5,960 bases of DNA from Actinomycetota bacterium (GCA_003157225.1 PMIZ01000214.1:1856-7815), one strand, 5' to 3'. Shown: positions 1-5,781, counted from the stretch's first letter. Numbers and translations: made by a program. The notes: generated by a model not told the origin, from the sequence alone.

Positions 1-83
1 CGCCGGGGGTTGGCCGGGTCGGGATGGACGGAGTCGACGGCGACCTCTTCGATCACGAGCGTGGTGGTCGGACTGCCGGTCAT
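1..83 (-). CDS. ParB-like N-terminal domain protein, 5' end only
   Basis: Only the first 27 codons are present; the gene runs off the left edge. The peptide begins MTGSPTTTLVIEEVAVDS and continues with VHPDPANPR. The pattern of a short beta strand, then V-x-S-V-x-P-D-x-x-N-P-R, is the usual opening of the ParB/sulfiredoxin fold. That fold is found in plasmid and chromosome partition proteins and in phage proteins such as ParB-fused DNA methyltransferases. The ATG start is supported by a very good ribosome binding site just upstream. The gene lies 82 bases downstream of terL on the same strand, so it probably belongs to the same late or packaging transcript. Too little is visible to say whether a methyltransferase or another domain follows. 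Confidence 0.6.
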   Translation of the reverse strand, partial: MTGSPTTTLVIEEVAVDSVHPDPANPR

Positions 84-86
84 GGC

Positions 87-95
87 TTCCTCCTT
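87..95 (-). promoter_or_regulatory. Ribosome binding site of the ParB-like gene
   Basis: The minus strand reads AAGGAGGAA, three bases before the ATG at 83. It is a near-perfect anti-Shine-Dalgarno match and decides the start of the truncated gene. Confidence 0.75.
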
Positions 96-165
96 CTGTG
101 CGAAGTGATGCGGTCCGAGTCGATGGGAGCGGACAGGGACTGTTCTTTTGCGGGTCCGGTCCTTT

Positions 166-1767
166 TCACCACTCATCGCCGCCCAGCACGGTGGCCCTAA
201 CCAGGCCGATGCCCAGGGCTCTAATGGCCATCTCCGCGTAGCAGTCGGCGTGGGCGAAGTGATCGGGGCCTCGCCGGACCCAGCGGGCCCGCTTTTCCCC
301 GGTCTCCGGGTCTTCATCGATGGTGCGCACGATCTGGGTCATCTGCCGCATGTACTCCTCCACGACCTCGTCGGAGCGGGGTATGCGGCGCCGGAGCTTT
401 TGGTAGAGGTCGCGCCACCGATCAAACGCCTCGGTCCGGCTGATGGTGATGGTGGGGGTACCCTCATGATCCACCTTCAAGGTGGTAAGGCCATTCTGCG
501 ACGGCCCGTAATAGGCCAGGCGGACCCGCCCGGAGTGCCGTTTGGCAAAGGCCCGGGCGGCGTGGATGCCCGGTTGCGCGTCGATCACGCAGAGCCGCAC
601 ATCGAACGCCTCCATGAAGTGGTCAAGCACGCTGAAGTCGGCGTTGGTGTGGGGCTCGTGGTGCACGGCCAGGGTGTAGACAAGGTCAGCCTTGGTGTCG
701 GCCCACTTGAGAACGATATGGAGTCCCTCGTTCTGGTCCACCCCCATGACGCAGCCCCGGTGTTCGCGACACTGGCCGTAGGTGCCGACGCAGACCCGCA
801 GGTCGGCCATGCTGAGACCTCCATCTATTGCGAGATAGGGGAGCCCCAACTCCGACTTGAAGAACTCGGCCGGATTCTCGGTCCGCCGGTACTGCGAGAG
901 AAGCGCGGCCGGCTTAGTCTTCGCCCCCAGTTTCCTCTCCGCCTCGGAGAGGACCGAGGAGAAGAGCTTGGAGAGGTGATAGCCGTGGGCGGGGCGCGCG
1001 TATTTGGGAAGCCACTCTCCGCGCGCCGGGTCAAGCGGCCGGCCGCACCTCTGGCAGACCAAGGTCTCCGCCCCCGGCGGGCCTTGGATGAAGCAGATGT
1101 CGGTGCGGGGATCCGACGGCGAGCCGTGGTGGGCCAGGAACTCATCCTCCAGGCACCAGAGCTTCCGGCACTGCTCGCAGCGAAGTACCCAGTGACGTTG
1201 ATCGGAGTCGGCAAAGGCGGCGTCGATCCCGTAGTCGGGCAAGGACGGCGTGGAGAGCATGAGTTCCCAGCCCCACTGGGAGTGCCCCAGACGTTTGCGG
1301 GCCAGATCCAGGTTGGCCGCCTTCATCTCGTCCACTTCGTCAAAGATGACGAAGTCGCCCGGCACCGACTTCATCCGCGGGGTCGAGCGCATCCCCCGGA
1401 AGTAGATGGATCCGGGGCCGATTTGCTTGAGGCCCACGGTGTCGGTCTCCCGGATGAGGCTGGAAAAGTAGGGGGACTCGGCCACCGCCGGGCCGAAGCG
1501 GTCCCGGGAGAACTCCCCCACGTCGTGGTCGGTGGGGAAGTAGTACATGGCGGTGCCGCCATGAGTGATGGCGAACCAGAGCGCCCGGCTGATGGCGTAC
1601 TCGCTCGCCCCCATCTGGGCGGCTTTGCGGATGATGACTAAGGGCGACTCGTCCAGGTAGAGGCCCCGCAGGTACTCGTGACCGGCGAAGCTAAACTCCT
1701 TGCCCCGCACCCGGCGATGAGCCAGGGTGAAGTGGATAAGCTGCGCGGAATCCCGGAGGGAGCTCAT
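166..1767 (-). CDS. terL: Phage terminase large subunit, GpA-type (ATPase and nuclease)
   Basis: This is the motor protein that translocates phage DNA into the prohead and cuts it. Numbering is from the proposed ATG at 1767 (533 residues). The ATPase part has a Walker A-like KAAQMGASE at about 48-56, and a Walker B stretch FVIFDEVDEM with D143 and E144. A cysteine-rich insert follows (CEQC at 197-200, C205, CQRC at 238-241), as is common in the GpA family. The nuclease part shows the expected acidic positions: D344 in MGVDQ, D396 in VIDAQP, and D502/H506/D508 in DHFAHAD near the C-terminus. The frame stays open upstream to 1962, but those 65 extra residues lie inside terS in another frame and look non-coding (rich in Ser, Pro and Arg). 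The ATG at 1767 lacks a strong ribosome binding site, and translation may be coupled to terS, which it overlaps by 77 bases. A GTG at 1710 is the alternative start. Confidence 0.93.
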   Translation of the reverse strand: MSSLRDSAQLIHFTLAHRRVRGKEFSFAGHEYLRGLYLDESPLVIIRKAAQMGASEYAISRALWFAITHGGTAMYYFPTDHDVGEFSRDRFGPAVAESPYFSSLIRETDTVGLKQIGPGSIYFRGMRSTPRMKSVPGDFVIFDEVDEMKAANLDLARKRLGHSQWGWELMLSTPSLPDYGIDAAFADSDQRHWVLRCEQCRKLWCLEDEFLAHHGSPSDPRTDICFIQGPPGAETLVCQRCGRPLDPARGEWLPKYARPAHGYHLSKLFSSVLSEAERKLGAKTKPAALLSQYRRTENPAEFFKSELGLPYLAIDGGLSMADLRVCVGTYGQCREHRGCVMGVDQNEGLHIVLKWADTKADLVYTLAVHHEPHTNADFSVLDHFMEAFDVRLCVIDAQPGIHAARAFAKRHSGRVRLAYYGPSQNGLTTLKVDHEGTPTITISRTEAFDRWRDLYQKLRRRIPRSDEVVEEYMRQMTQIVRTIDEDPETGEKRARWVRRGPDHFAHADCYAEMAIRALGIGLVRATVLGGDEW

Positions 1768-2176
1768 CGCCCGGACGTATAACGCTTGTTTGGCCGCCGG
1801 CGGCCAGTCCCTCCAGGATTCGGAAAATCGCCCGCTCGAGGTCTGGTCCGACTTTAGGTTCGAGGTCGATGTGCACTCGTCCACTTTGTTCCACCTCCAG
1901 CTTCTCGGTGTAGCCGCGGTTCTTACCTTTGGTCTTGAGCTGCAGGGCGATGGCCCAGGCATCGCCGTTCATGATCGCCTGCTCCAGTTTCAGTTCGGCC
2001 GCGTCGGTGCAGCGACCGTCGTAGAGGTCGACGATGGCCCCGAGGTCAGCATCCTTGCGGATGCGGGCGTAAAGGCCGGTGACGCTCATACCCAGCCGCT
2101 CCGCGGCCAGATAGACCTTGCCGTGGGTGGCCTCGAGCGCCTCGGCCAGTTCCTTCTTGGCGTGGTGTCGACCCAT
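1691..2176 (-). CDS. terS: Phage terminase small subunit (DNA-recognition, HTH)
   Basis: This is a 161-residue protein directly upstream of terL, the usual place for the subunit that recognises the packaging site and recruits the large subunit. Residues about 12-42 form a Fis-like helix-turn-helix (LEATHGKVYLAAERLGMS, then VTGLYARIRKD). They are followed by a helical segment, and then AIMNGDAWAIALQLKTKGKN with RGY at about 68-89, a pattern typical of phage small terminases with this HTH. The C-terminal 30 residues are rich in Pro and Gly and are probably disordered. The ATG at 2176 is chosen over an upstream in-frame start at 2260 because it has a strong Shine-Dalgarno (2182-2188) and the extra residues look non-coding. 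Its end overlaps the terL start. Function is inferred from the HTH and position; a general regulator is less likely. Confidence 0.8.
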   Translation of the reverse strand: MGRHHAKKELAEALEATHGKVYLAAERLGMSVTGLYARIRKDADLGAIVDLYDGRCTDAAELKLEQAIMNGDAWAIALQLKTKGKNRGYTEKLEVEQSGRVHIDLEPKVGPDLERAIFRILEGLAAGGQTSVIRPGDELPPGFRAAYPLHPGSSPGAGQGV

Positions 2177-2313
2177 GAGCGCCTCCTTGCCAGGGTCCTG
2201 CTCGCGCGTCCTCGCTTGCGTTTGTCCTTCTGCCCCACTAAACTGAGGTGTACGGAACACTTGACATCAATCAGATGCGTTTCAAGGGACTAACAGCTAA
2301 CCAACACGAGATA
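2177..2313. other. A/T-richer divergent spacer between packaging and cargo genes
   Basis: This spacer lies between the divergently read terS and the unassigned 357-residue gene. From about 2240 to 2340 it is clearly richer in A/T than the surrounding genes, as expected of a promoter or operator region. A TTGACA hexamer on the plus strand (2261-2266) matches a -35 consensus, but no acceptable -10 lies 15-19 bases further on. GATAAT (2310-2315) resembles a -10, but it has no -35 and overlaps the proposed ATG. On the minus strand TTGAAA (2280-2285) likewise lacks a partner. I therefore place no promoter here and mark only the region. Confidence 0.45.
2182..2188 (-). promoter_or_regulatory. Ribosome binding site of terS
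   Basis: The minus strand reads AAGGAGG, five bases before the ATG at 2176. It settles the terS start against the longer reading frame that begins at 2260. Confidence 0.8.
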
Positions 2314-3387
2314 ATGATAACAGAGCCATCCGATTCTACAAGTCCCAGCGAGTCCCTCGACGTCCGCGCGTTGCTGGACGCTCGCCTGGACGCGCCGTTA
2401 GCGGACGAGGAGTTTCGCTTCCTCGAACTCCAAGGGCTTATCGCAGAGATCGAAGAGGCTCCGGCCAGGCGGCGCAGTCGGGTGGCGGCGCTCGCGAAGG
2501 CGGTGCAGACGGTCAAGACCCTCCGGCGGGCCCAGGGCAAAGAAGAAAGGCAGAAGTCGCCCAAGGCCGGTCGTCTGGCGATCGACGACCGGGACCGGCG
2601 CTTCGCACTCTCCCGTCTCTTGGCTATCGAAGCAGAGCGCGACCCCGAAGTGTGCGGCTTTCGGGAGCGCTATCTGGGCGGCAAGCCCCTGGAGTGGGCG
2701 AGGATCGAGGAGTGGATAGGAGCGACGGCGGCGGCGGACGGGGAGCACTCCCAGTATGTGGAGATAGCGCTTCCGGCGGACAGCTCGCTCCGCGTCCCGG
2801 TGGAGGGCCCCCGGATCGAAAGCGAAGCTCTTCTGCGCGACGTTCACGTCGAGGCGACTGTGAAGGTCAAGTTCGTGAGCTACGGCCTTCCCGGGAAAGA
2901 CCGGGTGCAGGTGGTCCCGGTGCGGGCTGGCGGAGTCCTTGACGAACTGCGCAGGCTCAGCGAAAAGTTGGCTCGCTCTTACCGCTGGACCGCGGACCAG
3001 GCCACGGTATTCGTGCTCGCCGGCGTCACCCCCTATATGGTGGGGGTGAGGATCGAGACCGTGGTGGGGAGCGCGCATCCGGCGGCCAGCACGGTCTGCC
3101 TGGAGATCGACCCCATTGTCTCTCCGCTTGAGGTTCAGAAGGCCTACAGCCAGATCCGGCAGAAGATGCTCGAGGGCATCTACCGTCCCCTGACCGAGAA
3201 GCACCTCAAGCTCGCCGTGTTCGCCGCCGAGCGCCGCCCGCCGGCCAAGTGGGCCGAGGTCATGGCGGCCTGGAACGAAGCCCACCCAGAATATGGGTAC
3301 GAGAAGGAGACGGTGTTCGCCCGGGACGCGACGGCGGCGCAGAACCGGCTGCTGCGGCCGCGGCTGGACGCGGACGCATTGCTCTAG
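2314..3387 (+). CDS. Hypothetical protein of about 357 residues, family not recognised
   Basis: I cannot assign this protein. With the ATG at 2314 it has 357 residues. The first 90 or so are charged and predicted helical, ending in a Lys/Arg-rich stretch (KTLRRAQGKEERQKSPK, about 68-84). The middle (about 147-200) looks beta-rich (VEIALPADSSLRVPV; VEATVKVKFVSYGLPG). The last 130 residues are helical and carry distinctive blocks: RWTADQATVFVLAGVTP, EVQKAYSQIRQKM, RPLTEKHLKLAVFAAERR, and WAEVMAAWNEAHP followed by FARDATAAQNRLLRP. No signal peptide or membrane segment is seen. Reading could begin upstream at GTG 2248 or ATG 2275, but codons there have A/T-rich third positions unlike the body of the gene. 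No candidate start has a good ribosome binding site. The toxin-antitoxin pair begins 38 bases downstream on the same strand. From memory, similar C-terminal blocks occur in uncharacterised proteins of high-GC bacteria near phage genes; this is unverified. Confidence 0.75.
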   Translation: MITEPSDSTSPSESLDVRALLDARLDAPLADEEFRFLELQGLIAEIEEAPARRRSRVAALAKAVQTVKTLRRAQGKEERQKSPKAGRLAIDDRDRRFALSRLLAIEAERDPEVCGFRERYLGGKPLEWARIEEWIGATAAADGEHSQYVEIALPADSSLRVPVEGPRIESEALLRDVHVEATVKVKFVSYGLPGKDRVQVVPVRAGGVLDELRRLSEKLARSYRWTADQATVFVLAGVTPYMVGVRIETVVGSAHPAASTVCLEIDPIVSPLEVQKAYSQIRQKMLEGIYRPLTEKHLKLAVFAAERRPPAKWAEVMAAWNEAHPEYGYEKETVFARDATAAQNRLLRPRLDADALL

Positions 3388-3393
3388 ACTCGG

Positions 3394-3399
3394 TACAAT
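3394..3399 (+). promoter_or_regulatory. Possible -10 element before mntA
   Basis: TACAAT matches the sigma-70 -10 consensus at five of six positions. It sits 7 bases after the upstream stop codon and 26 bases before the mntA start, so the toxin-antitoxin pair could have its own transcript. No convincing -35 lies at the right distance; the closest hexamer, TGGACG (3365-3370), is about 23 bases away. This is weak evidence. Confidence 0.3.
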
Positions 3400-3413
3400 G
3401 ACTAAGGAGAAAC

Positions 3414-3419
3414 GGAGGT
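3414..3419 (+). promoter_or_regulatory. Ribosome binding site of mntA
   Basis: GGAGGT lies six bases before the ATG at 3426. It is strong, and supports both that start and good translation of the antitoxin relative to the overlapping toxin gene. Confidence 0.75.
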
Positions 3420-3425
3420 GGCACC

Positions 3426-3731
3426 ATGGCTCTAAAGATAGGGGTGAATCTCGACAGCGTGGCGGACTTCTCCGGCCGCCACCAAGTGGCTGAACTAGCC
3501 CTCTTCGGTTCCTGCCTGCGCGAGGACTTCAGTCCCGCAAGCGACGTCGACGTGCTGGTCACCTTCAAGCCGGGGGCCAAGGTCTCCCTCTTTGACCTGG
3601 TGGACATGGCCGAAGAACTCTCGGGTCTTTTCGGCCGTCCCGTCGATCTGGTCCCCAAAGAGGGACTGAAACCGCGCATCCGCCGCTCGGTTCTCGAGAG
3701 TTCCGAGGTCATCTATGCCGCCGCGGCGTGA
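3426..3731 (+). CDS. mntA: MntA-type antitoxin, minimal nucleotidyltransferase
   Basis: This is a 101-residue single-domain nucleotidyltransferase of the DNA polymerase beta superfamily, the usual length for the MNT partner of HEPN toxins. The signature GSX10DXD is complete: G28-S29 in LFGSCLREDF, then D40 and D42 in SDVDVLV. The third metal-binding acid is probably D74 in RPVDLVP. In characterised MntA-HepT pairs, such as that of Shewanella oneidensis, MntA transfers AMP units from ATP to a tyrosine beside the toxin's catalytic motif and so silences it. It should act in the cytoplasm. Its stop codon lies inside the start of the toxin gene (17-base overlap), as expected for a co-translated antitoxin-toxin pair. 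All key residues are present, so it should be active. The family call is secure; the AMP-transfer role here is inferred. Confidence 0.92.
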   Translation: MALKIGVNLDSVADFSGRHQVAELALFGSCLREDFSPASDVDVLVTFKPGAKVSLFDLVDMAEELSGLFGRPVDLVPKEGLKPRIRRSVLESSEVIYAAAA

Positions 3732-4080
3732 CGATCTCTATTTGGCCGACATCCTGGAGGCGGCGGAGTCCATCCGGCGCTTCCTCGGCCGGTTAGACGA
3801 GCCCGGCCGGGAAGGATTCCTGGGCGATGATCTGGTCCGAAGCGCGGTCCTTCAGAAGTTGAGCATCATCGGCGAAGCCGCCGCGCGGGTAGGGGAAGAG
3901 ACCAAGGCGGCCCACCCGGAGGTCCCCTGGAAACAGGCCCGGGGCATGAGGAATCTGTTGGTCCACGCCTACTTCTCCGTCGACTGGGACGTGGTCTTTA
4001 CCACGGCGACCGACGCGGTGCCCCGTCTGGCCGGGCAGATCGAGAAGATACTCGAGGCGAGCGACTCAGAAGCCCTTTAG
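3715..4080 (+). CDS. hepT: HepT-type toxin, HEPN-domain RNase (DUF86 family)
   Basis: This is a 121-residue all-helical HEPN protein with the DUF86/HepT layout. An N-terminal helix (DDLYLADILEAAESIRRF) leads to the conserved LQKLSIIGEAAARV helix at about 47-59, then PWKQARGMRNLLVHAYF at about 71-87. The catalytic RX4HXY motif is complete: R79, H84 and Y86 in RNLLVHAY. R and H form the RNase active site in HEPN dimers. The tyrosine is the residue modified by the partner nucleotidyltransferase in characterised systems. The ATG at 3715 overlaps the mntA end by 17 bases, which implies coupled translation. As phage cargo, the pair could stabilise the prophage or act against superinfecting phages; the sequence does not show which. 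Known targets of HEPN toxins include mRNA and tRNA, and the target here cannot be read from sequence. Confidence 0.92.
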   Translation: MPPRRDDLYLADILEAAESIRRFLGRLDEPGREGFLGDDLVRSAVLQKLSIIGEAAARVGEETKAAHPEVPWKQARGMRNLLVHAYFSVDWDVVFTTATDAVPRLAGQIEKILEASDSEAL

Positions 4081-4151
4081 GCCGCGTCCAGCGGCGGGGT
4101 GGTATGGCGGGCCGGGCCAAGACGCCGCGGTCCCTAGCTCCTCTAGAAGAC

Positions 4152-4193
4152 AGCCGCTCTTCCGGCGGCTCCCTCGGCCTACTGCGGCCGCAG
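4152..4193. repeat. Hairpin and 12-base palindrome upstream of the integrase
   Basis: AGCCGC (4152-4157) pairs with GCGGCT (4165-4170) around a 7-base loop. Just after it, CTGCGGCCGCAG (4182-4193) is a perfect 12-base palindrome. No T-run follows either, so neither is a good intrinsic terminator. They lie in the 197-base spacer between hepT and the integrase and may separate their transcripts or bind a regulator. In G/C-rich DNA such dyads also arise by chance. Confidence 0.35.
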
Positions 4194-4195
4194 AC

Positions 4196-4224
4196 TTGCT
4201 ATTTCCCCCGGAAAGAGCGGTAAT
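4196..4224 (+). promoter_or_regulatory. Possible promoter of the integrase
   Basis: TTGCTA (4196-4201) and GGTAAT (4219-4224) each match the -35 and -10 consensus at four of six positions, with a 17-base spacer. They lie about 50 bases before the integrase ATG and in the least G/C-rich part of the spacer. The match is modest and uses E. coli-type consensus rules. Confidence 0.3.
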
Positions 4225-4277
4225 CACTTGGCCAAGGCAACGATTCGAGTGCACATGGAAAGGACTCGCAGGCAGGG

Positions 4278-5507
4278 ATGCGCGGGCACATCAAGAAACG
4301 CTCCACATGGCAGTTTGTGGTGGACCTGGGGCCGCAACCGCTCCAGCACTGCCCCGCCTGCCGCAAGCGCTACTGGGCCGATCACGGCCGACTTCGGGCC
4401 TGCCCCAAGTGCCATGGCGCGCTCGGAGACCGCATCGAGCGCCGGCAGGAGTTTCACACGGGCTACCAGAGCAAGCGAGAAGCAGAAGATGCCCTGGCCA
4501 AGGTTCTGGGGGCGCTGGCCTCCGGACTCCACGTCGAGCCATCGAAGCAACTCGTTGTCGATTTCCTTCGCAACGAGTGGTTGCCGGCTATCCGGCCCAC
4601 CATCCGGCCGACCACCCTCTCTTCCTATGAGACCCACGTCGAGCGCCACATCATCCCCCGGATCGGCAGCCTCCAACTCCAGCAGGTGACCGGCGCCCAG
4701 ATCAACCTCCTCTACGCCCGCCTCTTGTCCGAACCGGATGACCGAGGTCGCCTGCTCTCGCCGTCCACCGTCAGACGAGTCCACGCCACCCTGCATCGGG
4801 CTCTCAAAGACGCTGTGCGCTGGAGCAAGATCCCGCGGAACCCGGTGGACGCCGCCGACCCACCCCGGGCCCTCGGATTTGACCGGGAAATGAAGGTGTG
4901 GACGGCCAAGGATCTCAAGACCTTCTTGGGGGCCGAGCGCGAGAGCGATCTCTATCCGCTCTGGCTCACCTTCGCGACTACCGGCATGCGTAGGGGAGAG
5001 GTATTGGGCCTAGCCTGGGAAGACCTTGATTTGGAAGCGGGCCACTTAAGCGTCAAGAAGACCCGGATCATGAACGGCTACGCCACCATGCTCTCCACGC
5101 CTAAGACCAAGAAGGGAAGACGGCTGATCGCTCTGGACCCCGCGACCACCGCGGCGCTCAAGAAGCTCCGAGCAAGACAGATCCGGGACCACCTGCGCCG
5201 CGGGGCTTCGTGGGACGAGAGCCAGCCGGTGTTCGCGAGCGCGGAGGGCGAGCCCTATCATCCCGAGCGGGTGAGCAAGCTCTTCGCCCAGGGCGCGAGA
5301 AAGGCCGGGCTTCCGATCATCCGCCTTCACGACCTACGTCATACCTACGCCACCCTGGCCCTGGTCTCCGGCGTCCATCCCAAGGTGGTGTCCGAGCGCC
5401 TGGGGCACGCCAACATCGGCATCACCCTTGACTGCTACAGCCACTGCCTGCCCACCCTCTCCGAGGAAGCGGCCGCCCGGGTGGCGGCCCTGGTCGTCCC
5501 CGATTAG
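4278..5507 (+). CDS. int: Tyrosine recombinase (phage integrase) with N-terminal zinc-ribbon-like insert
   Basis: This is a 409-residue integrase that recombines phage and chromosomal attachment sites. The start MRGHIKKRSTWQFVVDLG is the usual opening of the arm-binding domain of many actinophage-type integrases. It is then interrupted by CPAC (25-28) and CPKC (42-45), a four-cysteine zinc-ribbon-like loop, before resuming at about 57-90 (SKREAEDALAKVLGAL, then GLHVEPSK). A SAM-like core-binding domain spans about 91-190. The catalytic domain has every expected residue: R238 in TGMRRGE, K276 in TPKTKKG, H351 and R354 in HDLRHTYATL, H377 in LGHANI, and the nucleophile Y387 in DCYSHCLP. The ribosome binding site is weak (GGCAGGG next to the ATG), but the conserved N-terminus supports this start. 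It is read toward the attachment site 275 bases downstream, a common arrangement. It should be functional. Confidence 0.95.
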   Translation: MRGHIKKRSTWQFVVDLGPQPLQHCPACRKRYWADHGRLRACPKCHGALGDRIERRQEFHTGYQSKREAEDALAKVLGALASGLHVEPSKQLVVDFLRNEWLPAIRPTIRPTTLSSYETHVERHIIPRIGSLQLQQVTGAQINLLYARLLSEPDDRGRLLSPSTVRRVHATLHRALKDAVRWSKIPRNPVDAADPPRALGFDREMKVWTAKDLKTFLGAERESDLYPLWLTFATTGMRRGEVLGLAWEDLDLEAGHLSVKKTRIMNGYATMLSTPKTKKGRRLIALDPATTAALKKLRARQIRDHLRRGASWDESQPVFASAEGEPYHPERVSKLFAQGARKAGLPIIRLHDLRHTYATLALVSGVHPKVVSERLGHANIGITLDCYSHCLPTLSEEAAARVAALVVPD

Positions 5508-5526
5508 CCGGCTCTCCTGCCGCCGC

Positions 5527-5550
5527 GAAAATGTACACGAGAATGTACAC
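5527..5550 (+). repeat. Tandem 12-base repeat, candidate integrase arm sites
   Basis: GAAAATGTACAC and GAGAATGTACAC lie head to tail without a gap and differ at one base. They begin 20 bases after the integrase stop. The period of 12 and the position in the attP arm fit paired arm-type integrase binding sites. Binding by a phage repressor is the alternative. Confidence 0.55.
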
Positions 5551-5572
5551 GGCGGAATCCGGGGCCGGCCGC

Positions 5573-5596
5573 GGGGCGCACGATGCCCCTCATTGT
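5573..5596 (+). terminator. Weak candidate terminator of the integrase transcript
   Basis: GGGGC (5573-5577) pairs with GCCCC (5585-5589) around a 7-base loop, and the moderately T-rich TCATTGTTT follows. It lies 65 bases after the integrase stop. The stem is short and the T-run broken, so this is a low-confidence call. Confidence 0.3.
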
Positions 5597-5669
5597 TTAT
5601 GGCAATTTGCAGGCAGTTATTGTCTCCAGAGGCGGGCAGCGGACCGTCCAAATTCCACGATACCCCGCA

Positions 5670-5681
5670 AAAGTGCACAAA
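5670..5681 (+). repeat. 12-base repeat, plus-strand copy
   Basis: AAAGTGCACAAA occurs here on the plus strand and again, exactly, on the minus strand at 5706-5717. Its core GTGCAC differs by one base from the GTACAC of the tandem repeat near 5527-5550. It is a candidate arm-type integrase site. Confidence 0.5.
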
Positions 5682-5700
5682 TACCGGGTCCCTACCCCTG

Positions 5701-5718
5701 TACACTTTGTGCACTTTG
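5701..5718 (-). repeat. Inverted copy of the 12-base repeat within a tandem 9-mer
   Basis: Plus-strand TACACTTTG (5701-5709) is followed directly by TGCACTTTG (5710-5718), two 9-mers that differ at two positions. Read on the minus strand this gives AAAGTGCACAAA (5706-5717) followed by GTGTAC (5700-5705), so one block carries two motif copies in inverted orientation to the copy at 5670-5681. The inverted arrangement facing the core site is what one expects of integrase arm sites. Confidence 0.5.
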
Positions 5719-5781
5719 CCCAGATCCGGGCTTTCCGCCCCGACCCCTGCCGCCGCCTGCTACCGGCGTCTTCCGGACTCC

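Larger units (their letters stand above)
5508..5781. other. Gene-free attP-type region between integrase and core site
   Basis: No convincing gene is seen here. Short reading frames cross it, but they lack ribosome binding sites and family-like sequence. It contains a hairpin (5573-5589), a relatively A/T-rich patch (about 5590-5635), and several related repeats containing GTACAC, GTGCAC or GTGTAC. It lies between the integrase gene and the tRNA-derived core, so it is best read as the phage arm of the attachment site, where integrase and bending proteins would bind. That reading is inferred from position and repeats, not from a recognised consensus. Confidence 0.55.

Noticed and set aside
148..1641. 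A long open plus-strand reading frame (497 codons) opposite terL
   Set aside because: It is antisense to a clear terminase gene with intact motifs. Its peptide is repetitive in G, V, R, H and P without family-like sequence, as expected from the mirror of G/C-rich codons.
1768..1962. N-terminal extension of terL to a start at 1962
   Set aside because: The 65 extra residues lie inside terS in another frame, are rich in Ser, Pro and Arg, and do not resemble terminase N-termini.
2177..2260. N-terminal extension of terS to a start at 2260
   Set aside because: The ATG at 2176 has an excellent ribosome binding site; the extra 28 residues look non-coding and enter the A/T-richer spacer.
2248..2313. 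Upstream starts (GTG 2248, ATG 2275) for the 357-residue protein
   Set aside because: Codons in this stretch have A/T-rich third positions unlike the rest of the gene, and neither start has a ribosome binding site. The choice of 2314 is still not certain.
2398..3285. A 295-codon minus-strand frame opposite the unassigned gene
   Set aside because: It has His, Leu, Gly and Pro-rich shadow composition and no ribosome binding site. The plus-strand frame has better-ordered hydrophobic and charged blocks and codon usage like its neighbours.
4228..4689. A frame beginning at TTG 4228 (MAKATIRVHMERTRRQG) ahead of the integrase
   Set aside because: It runs through the integrase gene in the wrong frame, and the true integrase N-terminus (MRGHI) is family-like, so no frameshift needs to be assumed.
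5527..5718. CRISPR array
   Set aside because: The repeats are only 9-12 bases, come in both orientations and at irregular spacing, and no cas gene is present.
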